A stretch of DNA of 64,000 nucleotides, taken from the NCBI RefSeq assembly GCF_039543385.1, contig NZ_BAABJQ010000018.1, positions 134,821-198,820 on the forward strand. The letters are read 5' to 3'. Of this stretch, positions 17,530-26,462 are shown in pieces. The stretch's first letter is position 1, and each line of letters begins with the position of its first letter. A program made the translations under genes and the position numbers. Below the pieces are notes generated by a model. The model was not told the origin of the DNA. It saw nothing but the letters and a program-made list of their open reading frames with translations, and did not search any database. The stretch is from Rugosimonospora acidiphila. Lineage in GTDB: Bacteria; Actinomycetota; Actinomycetes; Mycobacteriales; Micromonosporaceae.

Positions 17530-17725
17530 GTGAGGGGCACTCGGGTAAGCTGGCACGGTTGCCACGGCGAGGGTGCCCCACGGGCCGCTTATGCGGCCGG
17601 CTGAGGCGCCGTGATCGACGCGGTGCTCTGGGCCCATGCCCCGTGCCCGCACTCTCGCCCGAGCGCCGCGATCGACTTCAGTATCAGAGCCTTAGTACCA
17701 GAGCTTAGACGGAAGGTGTACTCCC
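17530..17725 (+). promoter_or_regulatory. Structured leader region upstream of rplY
   Basis: The gap between prs and rplY is 315 bp and holds no ORF I accept. GGGGCAC (17534-17540) can pair with GTGCCCC (17573-17579), while GGCAC (17552-17556) can pair with the same 3' arm, giving two exclusive folds. Next is a perfect GGCCGC-TTAT-GCGGCC hairpin (17583-17598). A near-direct repeat CAGAGCCTTAG / CAGAGCTTAG (17685-17695, 17699-17708) lies just before the GGAAGG ribosome-binding site. A TAAGCT at 17546 might be a -10, which would place part of the first fold upstream of the transcript. A ribosomal-protein leader is plausible but unproven. Confidence 0.4.
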
Positions 17726-18355
17726 GTGTCCGAGGTCCGTATCAGCGCCGAGCCCCGCACCGAGTTCGGCAAGGGTGGTGCCCGGCGTACCCGTCGGGCC
17801 GGTAAGGTGCCCGCCGTGCTGTACGGCCACGGCGAGAAGCCCAAGCACATCGCGCTGCCCGCCCGTGACCTGGCCGCGGCGATCCGTCACGGCGGCATGA
17901 CCCAGGTCTTCGACATCGCGCTGCCGGACGGCACCGCCACCCTGGCGCTGCCCAAGGCGATCCAGCGTGACCCGGTGAAGGACACGTTCGAGCACGTCGA
18001 TCTGCTGATCGTGCGCCGGGGCGAGCGGGTCACCGTGGACGTGCCGGTGGTTCTGGTCGGCGAGGCGGCGCGGGACACCCTGGTCATGCAGGAGCACGAG
18101 ACGCTGTCCGTGATCGCGGACGCCACCCGGCTGCCGGATCACGTGGACGCCTCGATCGAGGGCCTCGGCGCCGGCTCGCACGTGACCGCCGGTCAGGTCA
18201 AGCTTCCCGAGGGCGTCGAGCTGGCCGCCGAGCCGGACGTCGTGGTGGTCGTGGTGGCCGCCTCGCCGACCGCCGAGCAGATGGCGGCCGAGGGTGGCGC
18301 CGCGCCGAGCGAGGAGGCCGCTGAGGTCGCCGCGGGCGAGGGCCAGGCCGCCTGA
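17726..18355 (+). CDS. rplY: 50S ribosomal protein L25 (TL5/CTC long form)
   Basis: 209 residues. N-terminal 5S rRNA-binding domain MSEVRISAEPRTEFGKGGAR then KVPAVLYGHG, followed by the CTC-type C-terminal beta domain and an acidic Ala/Glu tail (from about 180). GTG 17726 has GGAAGG 9 nt upstream. Immediately precedes pth, the conserved pair. Confidence 0.95.
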   Translation: MSEVRISAEPRTEFGKGGARRTRRAGKVPAVLYGHGEKPKHIALPARDLAAAIRHGGMTQVFDIALPDGTATLALPKAIQRDPVKDTFEHVDLLIVRRGERVTVDVPVVLVGEAARDTLVMQEHETLSVIADATRLPDHVDASIEGLGAGSHVTAGQVKLPEGVELAAEPDVVVVVVAASPTAEQMAAEGGAAPSEEAAEVAAGEGQAA

Positions 18356-18365
18356 GCTTAGTGTC

Positions 18366-18398
18366 CCGGAGCGCCGCCCGTCCGGGCCGGCGCTCCGG
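18366..18398 (+). terminator. Strong hairpin between rplY and pth
   Basis: CCGGAGCGCCG (18366-18376) and CGGCGCTCCGG (18388-18398) form a perfect 11-bp stem with an 11-nt loop, 10 nt after the rplY stop. It would terminate or attenuate before pth. Confidence 0.7.
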
Positions 18399-18488
18399 TG
18401 GTACGTGGGGCCGCCGGCTGGCTCGCCGGCGGACCTTCCGCCGCGGGGGTCGGATGGGCCCGCTGCTCGGCGGTTGAGAAGGGGTGCA

Positions 18489-19076
18489 GTGTCGGAGCCG
18501 TGGCTGGTGGTCGGGCTGGGTAACCCTGGATCCGAGTACGCGAAGAACCGGCACAACGCCGGCTTCATGATCGTTGATCTGATCGCGGAACGGACCGGCG
18601 CCCGGTTCGGTCGGCAACGCAAGGCGGCGGCAGACGTCGCCGAGGCCAGGCTCGGCGTGGGGGAGTCGGCGCCCCGGCTGGTACTGGCCAAGCCTATGAC
18701 GTACATGAATCTTTCCGGCGGCCCGAGCGCGTGGCTGAGCCAGTTCTACAAGGTGCCGGTCGAGCGGATCATCGCGGCGCACGACGAGCTGGACATCCCG
18801 TTCGGGGAACTGCGGCTCAAGCGCGGTGGTGGCGAGGGCGGCCACAACGGGCTGCGCTCCATGGCGAAGTCGTTGGGCAGCAAGGAGTTCTACCGGGTGC
18901 GGTTCGGCATCGGCCGCCCGCCTGGCCGCCAGGATCCGGCCGACTACGTCCTGCGCGACTTCACCGCCACGGAGCGCAAGGAGCTCGACTTCCTGATCGA
19001 TCGGGCCGCGGACGCGATCGAGATGATCATAAAGTCCGGACTGGAGCCGGCGCAGAACGCATATCATGCCGGCTGA
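18489..19076 (+). CDS. pth: Peptidyl-tRNA hydrolase
   Basis: 195 residues. Releases tRNA from drop-off peptidyl-tRNAs. Motifs: VVGLGNPGSEYAKNRHNAGF with the catalytic His, KPMTYMNLSGG, HDELDIPFG with the catalytic Asp, and GGGEGGHNGLRSM. GTG 18489 follows AAGGGG. Confidence 0.96.
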   Translation: MSEPWLVVGLGNPGSEYAKNRHNAGFMIVDLIAERTGARFGRQRKAAADVAEARLGVGESAPRLVLAKPMTYMNLSGGPSAWLSQFYKVPVERIIAAHDELDIPFGELRLKRGGGEGGHNGLRSMAKSLGSKEFYRVRFGIGRPPGRQDPADYVLRDFTATERKELDFLIDRAADAIEMIIKSGLEPAQNAYHAG

Positions 19077-19177
19077 CCAGCTAATATGCCCGAAGCTCGT
19101 GCTGCGGCGGGCCGTACGGTTGTGCCGCGTCTCACAACGGGTAGGGCGGCGATCAGCCAACGTACCCTTGATGCGGA

Positions 19178-19200
19178 CCGGCGCGGGAGCCCCGCGCCGG
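19178..19200 (+). terminator. Perfect 10-bp hairpin terminator after pth
   Basis: CCGGCGCGGG (19178-19187), loop AGC, CCCGCGCCGG (19191-19200), then CGTTT. About 100 bp past the pth stop and 55 bp before cysQ. Confidence 0.75.
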
Positions 19201-19254
19201 CGTTTGAGGAGGTTGCCTTGACCAGGGCGCGCCGAAGCTCGGAACGGTACTGAC

Positions 19255-20082
19255 ATGCCACCCGCCGTGGATGGCGCGTTCGCCCGATGGCTGGCCGAGC
19301 AGGCCGGTCAGGCGCTGATGGAGTTGCGGGCCGACGAGCGGTACCGGGACGACCCCGACGCACTGCGGGCGGCCGGCGACAAGCAGTCACATGACCTGAT
19401 CACCGCCATGCTCGCCCGTTGGCGTCCGGGGGACGAGGTGCTCTCCGAGGAGGGCGTGCGCGACGACCCGGCGCGGCTGGACGCCGAGCGCGTGTGGATA
19501 GTCGACCCGCTGGACGGCACGCGGGAGTTCGGTGAGCCCGGCCGCGTGGACTGGGCCGTCCACATCGGACTGTGGTCGCGCGGATCGGCCGCGCCGTCCC
19601 GGCTCTCCGCCGCCGCCGTGGCGCTTCCGGCCCAGCATCGCGTCTTCGGCACGGACTTCCCGCCCGGGTACCCGCCGATGTCCGCCTCGGCCGCGCAGGC
19701 GGGCCCCAGCGGCACCGGCGAGGGGCCGGACGGGTCGGGCACCGGCCGGCTTCGGATCGCCGCCAGCCGCACCCGGCCGCCCGCGGTGCTGCAGCGGGTA
19801 GCGGACGAACTGGGGGCCACCATCGTGCCGATGGGCTCCGCGGGTGCGAAGATCATCGCTGTGGTGACCGGCGACGTCGACGCCTACGTGCACGCGGGCG
19901 GACAGTACGAGTGGGACTCCGCCGCGCCCGTGGCTGTGGCCACCGCCACGGGGCTGCACGCTTCCAGAATCGACGGGTCTGCGCTGGAATACAACCAGGC
20001 CGATCCCAAACTCCCCGATCTTGTGGTTTGCCGTAAAGATTTGGCTTCCCGACTGCTCGCCGCCCTGAGGTCGCCCCAATGA
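19255..20082 (+). CDS. cysQ: 3'(2'),5'-bisphosphate nucleotidase (CysQ-like)
   Basis: 275 residues of the inositol-monophosphatase superfamily. Metal ligands in LSEEG and the signature WIVDPLDGTREFGE, with WDSAAP near the C-terminus. CysQ removes PAP/PAPS formed during sulfate assimilation. The stop overlaps the cysD start (ATGA), so it is co-translated with sulfate adenylyltransferase. A 25-residue Ser/Gly-rich insert (about 140-165) is unusual. Confidence 0.9.
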   Translation: MPPAVDGAFARWLAEQAGQALMELRADERYRDDPDALRAAGDKQSHDLITAMLARWRPGDEVLSEEGVRDDPARLDAERVWIVDPLDGTREFGEPGRVDWAVHIGLWSRGSAAPSRLSAAAVALPAQHRVFGTDFPPGYPPMSASAAQAGPSGTGEGPDGSGTGRLRIAASRTRPPAVLQRVADELGATIVPMGSAGAKIIAVVTGDVDAYVHAGGQYEWDSAAPVAVATATGLHASRIDGSALEYNQADPKLPDLVVCRKDLASRLLAALRSPQ

Positions 20083-20990
20083 ATCAGCCAGCCGCATACC
20101 GCGTCTCCCACCTCGACGCCCTGGAGTCCGAGAGCATCTTCGTGATGCGTGAGGTGATGGCCGAGTTCGAGCGCCCAGTGCTGCTCTTCTCCGGCGGCAA
20201 GGACTCCATCGTGATGCTCCGCTTGGCGGAGAAGGCGTTCGCGCCGGCCCGCATCCCGTTCCCGGTGATGCACGTGGACACCGGGCACAACTTCCCGGAG
20301 GTCCTGGAGTTCCGGGATCGCCGGGTCGCCGAACTCGGCGTGCAGCTGACCGTCGCGTCGGTGCAGGAGGCCATCGACGCCGGGCTGGTGCGCCAGGCGC
20401 CGGACGGGACGCGTAACCGCATCCAGACCCCGGTGCTGCTGGCCGCCGTCGAGAAGTACCGGTTCGACGCCCTGTTCGGTGGCGCCCGGCGGGACGAGGA
20501 GAAGGCGCGCGCCAAGGAGCGGGTGTTCAGCTTCCGGGACGACTTCGGCCAGTGGGACCCGAAGAACCAGCGGCCGGAGCTGTGGTCGCTCTACAACGGG
20601 CGGGTGCACCCCGGTGAGTCGATCCGGGTGTTCCCGCTGTCGAACTGGACCGAGCTGGACATCTGGCACTACATCGCCAGGGAGAAGCTGGCGCTGCCGG
20701 ATATCTACTACGCGCACGAGCGCGAGGTGGTCGACCGCGACGGAATGCTCTACGCGGTCAACGAGTTCCTGCCGATGCGCGAGGGCGAGACGTCCTTTGT
20801 GGAGCGAGTGCGCTACCGCACGGTCGGGGACGCGTCGTGTACCGCCGCGGTGAGGTCCGACGCGGACGTCATCGAGAAAGTGATCGACGAGGTGGCCGCC
20901 ACCCGGATCACCGAGCGGGGCGCGACCCGCGGGGACGACAGGGTCTCCGAGGCCGCGATGGAGGATCGCAAGCGCGAGGGGTACTTCTGA
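20079..20990 (+). CDS. cysD: Sulfate adenylyltransferase subunit 2 (CysD)
   Basis: 303 residues, PAPS-reductase-like ATP pyrophosphatase fold: PVLLFSGGKDSIVMLRLAEK (PP-loop), HVDTGHNFPEVLEFRD, GGARRDEEKAR and the C-terminal EGYF. Forms ATP sulfurylase with CysN, making APS from sulfate. ATG 20079 overlaps the cysQ stop and its own stop overlaps the cysN start by one base. Confidence 0.95.
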   Translation: MNQPAAYRVSHLDALESESIFVMREVMAEFERPVLLFSGGKDSIVMLRLAEKAFAPARIPFPVMHVDTGHNFPEVLEFRDRRVAELGVQLTVASVQEAIDAGLVRQAPDGTRNRIQTPVLLAAVEKYRFDALFGGARRDEEKARAKERVFSFRDDFGQWDPKNQRPELWSLYNGRVHPGESIRVFPLSNWTELDIWHYIAREKLALPDIYYAHEREVVDRDGMLYAVNEFLPMREGETSFVERVRYRTVGDASCTAAVRSDADVIEKVIDEVAATRITERGATRGDDRVSEAAMEDRKREGYF

Positions 20991-22261
20991 TGGATGCGGG
21001 ACGTGGCATGGACCTGTTGCGGTTCGCCACCGCGGGCTCGGTTGACGACGGCAAGTCGACGCTGATCGGGCGGCTGCTGTACGACTCGAAGGCGATTTTC
21101 ACCGATCAGCTGGAGGCCGTCGAGGCGACCTCGCGCTCGCGCGGTGACGAATACACCAACCTGGCGCTGCTGACCGACGGCCTGCGCGCCGAGCGGGAGC
21201 AGGGCATCACGATCGACGTGGCGTACCGCTACTTCGCCACCCCGCGGCGCAAGTTCATCATCGCCGACACCCCGGGGCACATCCAGTACACCCGCAACAT
21301 GGTGACCGGTGCGTCGACCGCCGACCTGGCGCTGATCCTGGTGGACGCGCGCAAGGGCATGGTCGAGCAGTCGCGGCGGCACGCGTTCCTGTGCTCGCTG
21401 CTGCGCGTGCCGCACATGGTGCTGTGCGTGAACAAGATGGACCTCGTCGATTACTCGCAAGAGGTGTTCGAGAAGATCGCCGACGACTTCTCCTGCTTCG
21501 CCATGAAGCTGGAGGCGCCGGACCTGACTGTCATCCCCATCTCCGCCCTGCACGGCGACAACATCGTGACCCGGTCGGACAACATGCCGTGGTACGACGG
21601 GCCGTCCCTGCTGCACCACCTGGAGCATGTGCACATCGCGTCCGACCGCAACCTGGTGGACGTGCGGTTCCCGGTGCAGTTCGTCATCCGTCCACAGTCG
21701 ACGGTGGTGCAGGACTACCGCGGGTACGCCGGGCAGGTGGCCTCGGGCGTACTCAAGCCCGGCGACGAGGTGATGGTGCTGCCGTCCGGCTTCACCACCC
21801 GGATCGCGGGCATCGACACCGCCGACGGGCCGGTGGACGTGGCGTACCCGCCGATGTCGGTGACCATCCGGCTCGAGGACGAGCTGGATGTCTCGCGCGG
21901 CGACCTGATCTGCCGCCCGAACAACCAGCCGTCGGCCGCCCAGGACATCGAGGCGATGATCTGCTGGATGGACGAGACCCGGCCGATGGCGGTCGGCGGC
22001 AAGTACGCCATCAAGCACACCACCCGCTCCGCCCGCGCGGTCGTGCGCGACCTGCACTACCGGCTCGACGTCAACACGCTGCACCGGGACCACGCGGCCA
22101 ACGGCCTGTCGCTCAACGAGATCGGCCGGGTGAAGCTGCGCACCACCGTGCCGCTGCTTGCCGACGACTACCGGCGTAACCGCACCACCGGCGGTCTCAT
22201 CGTCATCGACGAGACGACCAACCGCACGGTCGGCGCGGGGATGATCGTCGACGCTTCCTGA
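20990..22261 (+). CDS. cysN: Sulfate adenylyltransferase subunit 1, GTPase CysN
   Basis: 423 residues of EF-Tu-type GTPase: P-loop GSVDDGKSTLIG, switch II DTPGHIQYTRNM and NKMDLVDY; beta-barrel domains follow. It ends without the APS-kinase (CysC) domain found in CysNC fusions, and no cysC is seen here, so APS rather than PAPS may be the reduction substrate (inference). ATG 20990 shares its first base with the cysD stop. Confidence 0.95.
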   Translation: MDAGRGMDLLRFATAGSVDDGKSTLIGRLLYDSKAIFTDQLEAVEATSRSRGDEYTNLALLTDGLRAEREQGITIDVAYRYFATPRRKFIIADTPGHIQYTRNMVTGASTADLALILVDARKGMVEQSRRHAFLCSLLRVPHMVLCVNKMDLVDYSQEVFEKIADDFSCFAMKLEAPDLTVIPISALHGDNIVTRSDNMPWYDGPSLLHHLEHVHIASDRNLVDVRFPVQFVIRPQSTVVQDYRGYAGQVASGVLKPGDEVMVLPSGFTTRIAGIDTADGPVDVAYPPMSVTIRLEDELDVSRGDLICRPNNQPSAAQDIEAMICWMDETRPMAVGGKYAIKHTTRSARAVVRDLHYRLDVNTLHRDHAANGLSLNEIGRVKLRTTVPLLADDYRRNRTTGGLIVIDETTNRTVGAGMIVDAS

Positions 22262-22270
22262 GCGAGTCCG

Positions 22271-22304
22271 GCCCGGGCGGCTGCGCTGACGCCGCCGCCC
22301 GGGC
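22271..22304. terminator. Bidirectional terminator between cysN and galK
   Basis: GCCCGGGCGGC (22271-22281) and GCCGCCCGGGC (22294-22304) form a perfect 11-bp stem with a 12-nt loop in the 49-bp convergent gap. Confidence 0.75.
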
Positions 22305-22310
22305 GCTCGG

Positions 22311-23432
22311 TCAGGACTGGCGGTGGGCTCCCTCGCTGGCCACCGCCACGAACCAGGCCGGGGCGGTGAACCCGTTGGCCGCGAATGCCTCCGCGACCGC
22401 GGTGCCGACGGCATCGGCGGCCGCCGCGTCGACCAGCGCCAGCACGCAGCCGCCGAAGCCACCCCCGGTCATCCGGGCGCCGTGCGCCCCGGCGGCCAGG
22501 GCCGCCTCGACCGCGATGTCCACCTCGGGCACCGTGATCTCGTAGTCGTCGCGCATGGACGCGTGCGAGGCGGTCAGCAGCGGCCCGATCTCGCGTACCT
22601 TGCCGGTCCGCAGCAGCGCCACGGTGTCCAGTACCCGCTGGTCCTCGGTTACCACGTGCCGGACCCGCCGGCGCATCACCTCGTCGGGCAGCGCGGCGAG
22701 GGCGGCGTCGAGGTCGGTCACGTCACGCAGCGCGGGCAGGCCGAGCGCGGCGGCGGCCCGTTCGCAGGTCTCGCGCCGCACCGCGTACTCGTTGTCGGTG
22801 TGCCGGTGCGGCGCCTTGCTGTCGACGACCAGGATGGACAGGCCGTCGGCGGTGAGGTCGAACGGGATGTGTTCGACGGCAAGCGTTCGGCAGTCCAGGA
22901 ACAGCGCGTGCCCGGCCCGGCACAGCGTCGAGGCGGACTGGTCCATGATGCCGGTCGGCACGCCGACGTACCCGTTCTCGGCGGCCTGTGCCACCGTCGG
23001 GCGCTTCGCTGCCGGCAGGTCCAGCCCGCCGAGGTCGACCAGCGCGGTGAGCACCGCACACTCCAGGGCGGCCGAGGAGGATAGGCCGGAGCCGACCGGC
23101 ACGTCCGAGCTCACCGCGAACCGTGCGCCGCCCACGTCGAGACCGGACTGCCGCAGCGACCAGACGACTCCGGCCACGTAGCCGGCCCAGCCGCCGACCC
23201 GGCCGGGAGCCAGGTCGTCAGGGCCGAAGCTGACCGTCTCGCCGGTCTGCTCGGACCACACCGTCCACAGCGGACTGTCCGGTGCGGACGCCTCCACGGT
23301 CGTGCGGAGCGGCAGCGCGAAGGGCAGCACGAAGCCCTCGTTGTAGTCGGTGTGCTCGCCGATCAGGTTGACCCGGCCGGGGGCCGACCAGACTCCGGTG
23401 GGTGCCTGGCCAAAGATGTCAGTGAAGCTCAC
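22311..23432 (-). CDS. galK: Galactokinase
   Basis: 373 residues, GHMP kinase. WSAPGRVNLIGEHTDYNEGF binds galactose, VPVGSGLSSSAALE is the ATP loop, and GARMTGGGFGGCVLAL is the C-terminal motif. GTG 23432 lies within the end of galE (14-nt overlap). Last gene of the deoR-galT-galE-galK operon. Confidence 0.95.
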   Translation of the reverse strand: MSFTDIFGQAPTGVWSAPGRVNLIGEHTDYNEGFVLPFALPLRTTVEASAPDSPLWTVWSEQTGETVSFGPDDLAPGRVGGWAGYVAGVVWSLRQSGLDVGGARFAVSSDVPVGSGLSSSAALECAVLTALVDLGGLDLPAAKRPTVAQAAENGYVGVPTGIMDQSASTLCRAGHALFLDCRTLAVEHIPFDLTADGLSILVVDSKAPHRHTDNEYAVRRETCERAAAALGLPALRDVTDLDAALAALPDEVMRRRVRHVVTEDQRVLDTVALLRTGKVREIGPLLTASHASMRDDYEITVPEVDIAVEAALAAGAHGARMTGGGFGGCVLALVDAAAADAVGTAVAEAFAANGFTAPAWFVAVASEGAHRQS

Positions 23433-24444
23433 GGCGGTAGAACTCCCAGGCGTCGGAGACGATGTCGGGCAGGCTCGGCCGCTGGGGTACCCAGCCCAGC
23501 TCGACGCGGGCCTTTTCGGACGAGGCGACCAGGGAGGCCGGGTCGCCGGCACGGCGCGGCGCGATCTCGAACGGCACCGGTCGCCCGGTCACCGACCGCG
23601 TCACCTCGACCACCTCGCGGTTGGAGAAGCCCGTGCCGCTGCCGAGGTTGTAGATGCGATGCCCGCCGGTGGCCGATTCGCGTGGCACGGTGAGCCGGCC
23701 GGTGGCCGGATCGGCGTCACAGTCCATGGTGGACAGTGCGAGCAGGTGTGCGCGGGCCAGGTCCGTGATGTGGATGTAGTCGCGCAGGCAGGTGCCGTCC
23801 GGGGTCGGGTAGTCGCCGCCGTACAGCTGGAGGCCGTCCCGCTTGCCGGCCGCGACCTGTAGCGCGATGGGGATCAGGTGGCTTTCCGGGTCGTGTCGCT
23901 CGCCCACCATGGTGCCGTCGGGGCACCGGTGCGCGCCGGCCACATTGAAATACCGCAGGGACACCGCGGCGATCCCGTACGCGGTGGCCTCGCCCGACAG
24001 CGCCAGGTCGACGGCCAGCTTCGAGGCGCCGTACGGGTTCGGCGGCCGGGCGGCTGCGGTCTCCACGATGGGCAGCTGGTCCGGGTCGCCGTACACGCCG
24101 GCGGTGGAGGAGAACACGATCTTGCGCACCCCGGCCGAGCGCATGGCGTCCAGCAGGCGCAGCGAGCCGACCAGGTTGTTCTCCCAGTATTTCTCCGGGT
24201 GCTTGACCGACTCGCCGGCCTCGATGAACGCCGCGAAGTGCAGCACGCCGTCGAAGGAGGAATCGAGCACCTCGGCGGCCACGTCGTGTACCCGGCCCTG
24301 GACGAACCGCACCCCGTCGGGGACGCTGTCCCGGCGCCCGGTCGACAGGTCGTCCAGCACGACCACCTCGTGCCCGGCATCGAGCAGCAACCGGGTGACG
24401 ACCCCGCCGATGTATCCGGCGCCGCCGGCCACGAGCAGCTTCAC
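23419..24444 (-). CDS. galE: UDP-glucose 4-epimerase
   Basis: 341 residues, extended SDR fold: NAD motif GGAGYIGGVVTRLLLDAG, catalytic Tyr/Lys in NPYGASKLAVD, SLRYFNVAGAH and RDYIHITDLA. The start GTG overlaps the galT stop (GTGA). Interconverts UDP-galactose and UDP-glucose. Confidence 0.95.
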   Translation of the reverse strand: MKLLVAGGAGYIGGVVTRLLLDAGHEVVVLDDLSTGRRDSVPDGVRFVQGRVHDVAAEVLDSSFDGVLHFAAFIEAGESVKHPEKYWENNLVGSLRLLDAMRSAGVRKIVFSSTAGVYGDPDQLPIVETAAARPPNPYGASKLAVDLALSGEATAYGIAAVSLRYFNVAGAHRCPDGTMVGERHDPESHLIPIALQVAAGKRDGLQLYGGDYPTPDGTCLRDYIHITDLARAHLLALSTMDCDADPATGRLTVPRESATGGHRIYNLGSGTGFSNREVVEVTRSVTGRPVPFEIAPRRAGDPASLVASSEKARVELGWVPQRPSLPDIVSDAWEFYRRELH

Positions 24445-25526
24445 GCCTGAGCCTCCCTGAGCATCCGCGCCGCCTCTTCCGGCCGCACGTCATTGATGAA
24501 CACGCCCATCGCCGACTCCGAGCCGGCCAGGTACTTCAGCTTGCCGGCGGCCCGACGGACGCTGGTGAGTTGAAGGTGAAGATAGGCGAGTTCCCGGTCG
24601 GGATGCCGCGCGGGGGCCTGGTGCCAGGCGGCGATGTAGGGCAGCGGGCCGTCGAACAGCGCGTCGCACCGGCGCAGCACGTCGAGGTACACCGGGCCGA
24701 ACGCGGCCGACTCCTCGTCGGTCAGGTCGGTCAGGTCGAGCACGTGCCGATGCGGCGCCACGTGCACCTCGAAGGGCCACCGGGCGGCGGCCGGCACATA
24801 GGCCGTCCAGTGCTCGTTGGCGGCCACCACTCGGACCCCGGCGGCGCGCTCGGCCTCGAGCACGTCGGCGAACAGCAGCCGGCCGGTCCGCTCCCGGTGG
24901 CGGCGGGCGGCGGCCAGCATCCTGCTGGTGTGCGGCGGCACGAACGGGTACGCGTAGATCTGGCCGTGCGGGTGGCGCAGCGTAACGCCGATCTCCTCGC
25001 CCCGGTTTTCGAAGCAGAACACCTGCTCGATCCCGGGCATGGCGGACAGCTCGGCGGTGCGGTCGGCCAAGGCGGCCAACACGGTCCGGACCCGCTGCGG
25101 CGACAGCGACGCGAACGAGGCGTTGTGGTCCGAGGTGAAGCAGACGACCTCGCACCGCCCGGCGCCCACCCGAACCGGGGACATCGGGGTCGGCGCGACC
25201 GGCGGGGCGATCGGCGGCCGGTGGCTGAACGATGGGAAGCGGTTTTCGAACACCGCCACGTCGTAGTCGTAGGCCGGGATCTCGGTGCTGCGCTCGGGGC
25301 TCGACGGGTCCAGCGGGCACTCGTCCGACGGCGGCAGGTACGTGCGGGTCTGCCGGTGGGCGGCGATCGCCACCCACTCGTCGACCAGCGGGTCGTACCG
25401 CAGCTCCGAGGGCGGCGGTGGCGGCGGCAGTTCGCGCCGGTCGATCTCGGAACGGACGGCGTCATCGCGCTCGTCGAAATACATCAGCTCTCGTCCGTCG
25501 GCGAGCTGAATGAGCGTTTTCTTCAT
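24441..25526 (-). CDS. galT: Galactose-1-phosphate uridylyltransferase
   Basis: 361 residues, HIT superfamily. LRYDPLVDEWVAIAAHRQTR at the N-terminus, GVTLRHPHGQIYAYPFVPPH holds the catalytic HPH, and AAWHQAP lies near the C-terminus. ATG overlaps the regulator stop (ATGA). The N-terminal Zn-site cysteine pattern of some GalT enzymes is reduced (DECPLDPSS). Confidence 0.93.
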   Translation of the reverse strand: MKKTLIQLADGRELMYFDERDDAVRSEIDRRELPPPPPPSELRYDPLVDEWVAIAAHRQTRTYLPPSDECPLDPSSPERSTEIPAYDYDVAVFENRFPSFSHRPPIAPPVAPTPMSPVRVGAGRCEVVCFTSDHNASFASLSPQRVRTVLAALADRTAELSAMPGIEQVFCFENRGEEIGVTLRHPHGQIYAYPFVPPHTSRMLAAARRHRERTGRLLFADVLEAERAAGVRVVAANEHWTAYVPAAARWPFEVHVAPHRHVLDLTDLTDEESAAFGPVYLDVLRRCDALFDGPLPYIAAWHQAPARHPDRELAYLHLQLTSVRRAAGKLKYLAGSESAMGVFINDVRPEEAARMLREAQA

Positions 25527-26323
25527 GTGATCGGTTCCTCCGCGTCCCCGTGTTCATCCCCAGCAATGATCAACTCACCGACCTGTCCGGCCAGCTCGGC
25601 GCGCGCCTGCTCGGGCAGGCCCGAGTCGGTAACCAGGACGTGCGCGTCCGCCAGGGCCGCGATGGTGGCGATGCCGATCAAGTCCCATTTGGTGTGGTCG
25701 GCGAGCACCACCAACCGCCGCGCGGCGGCCACCAGGGAACGGTTGGTGTCGGCCTCGGACAGGTTTGGCGTGGTGAAGCCGGCTCGTCCGCTCATCCCGT
25801 GCACGCCGAGAAAGAGCAGGTCCAGGTTGATCCGGGCGGCCGCCTCCTGGGCGACCGGGCCGACCAGTGCGTCGGACGGGGTGCGCGTGCCCCCGGTGAG
25901 CACCACCGTCTGGTCTGACCGGCCGTGGTGGTAGAAGACGTCGGCCACCGGGATCGAGTTGGTCACCACCGTGAGCTCGGCCACGTCGATGAGCTCCCAG
26001 GCCAGCGCCGCGGTCGTGGTGCCGGCGGAGACGCCGATCGCGCTGCCGGGCTTGGCCAGTGCGGCGGCGGCGCGCGCGATGGCCATCTTCTCGGCCCGCT
26101 GCTGCTCTGCCTTTGCCGCGTAACCAGGCTCGTCGGTGGCGCCGTCAACGGCCACGGCGCCGCCGTGGACCTTGGCGACCAGGCCGCGGTCGGCCAGCAC
26201 CTCGATGTCCCGCCGGATCGTCATGTCCGAGACGCCGAGCACCCGGACCAGGTCGGCGACCCGCGCGCCACCGTGCCGGCGGACGCGGTCGAGGATGGAC
26301 GCCTGTCGTTGCTGTGCGAGCAC
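25523..26323 (-). CDS. DeoR-family repressor, probably of the gal operon
   Basis: 266 residues. DeoR helix-turn-helix: ILDRVRRHGGARVADLVRVL, then GVSDMTIRRDIEVLADRG, and KVHGGAV. The C-terminal sugar-phosphate sensor has the classic GVSAGTTTAALAW, NSIPVADV, LVGPVAQEAA and VVLADHTKW. GTG 26323 has GGGAGG 4 nt upstream. As first gene of the gal operon it likely represses its own promoter in the absence of a galactose metabolite (inference). Confidence 0.9.
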   Translation of the reverse strand: MLAQQRQASILDRVRRHGGARVADLVRVLGVSDMTIRRDIEVLADRGLVAKVHGGAVAVDGATDEPGYAAKAEQQRAEKMAIARAAAALAKPGSAIGVSAGTTTAALAWELIDVAELTVVTNSIPVADVFYHHGRSDQTVVLTGGTRTPSDALVGPVAQEAAARINLDLLFLGVHGMSGRAGFTTPNLSEADTNRSLVAAARRLVVLADHTKWDLIGIATIAALADAHVLVTDSGLPEQARAELAGQVGELIIAGDEHGDAEEPIT

Positions 26324-26386
26324 CAGACCTCCCTGATCTCCTTCGCCGGGGCTTCGAATCAATCTTGCCTAATTTTCCCTCAGAAC

Positions 26387-26404
26387 TCAACACTTTCAAA
26401 CACA
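26387..26404. promoter_or_regulatory. AT-rich direct-repeat operator candidate for the DeoR regulator
   Basis: On the minus strand the sequence reads TGTGTTTGAAAGTGTTGA: two GTGTT(T)GA half-sites in direct orientation 9 bp apart, the usual arrangement for DeoR-type operators. The 26360-26450 region is conspicuously AT-rich for this chromosome and is shared with the divergent CorC-like gene. Confidence 0.5.
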
Positions 26405-26456
26405 AATCTTGGGAGCAATCGTCGTCCTGTGCGAGGTAATTCATAGCTTCTCTGGA

Positions 26457-26462
26457 TAGACT
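26457..26462 (+). promoter_or_regulatory. -10 element TAGACT for the leaderless CorC-like gene
   Basis: TAGACT ends 6 nt before ATG 26469. No Shine-Dalgarno. Confidence 0.5.

Noticed and set aside
19077..19254. Riboswitch (e.g. SAM) before cysQ
   Set aside because: Only a terminator hairpin for pth is visible; no conserved aptamer core or expression platform next to cysQ.
20813..22462. 549-codon minus-strand open frame opposite cysN
   Set aside because: Antisense shadow; cysN on the plus strand has all GTPase motifs.
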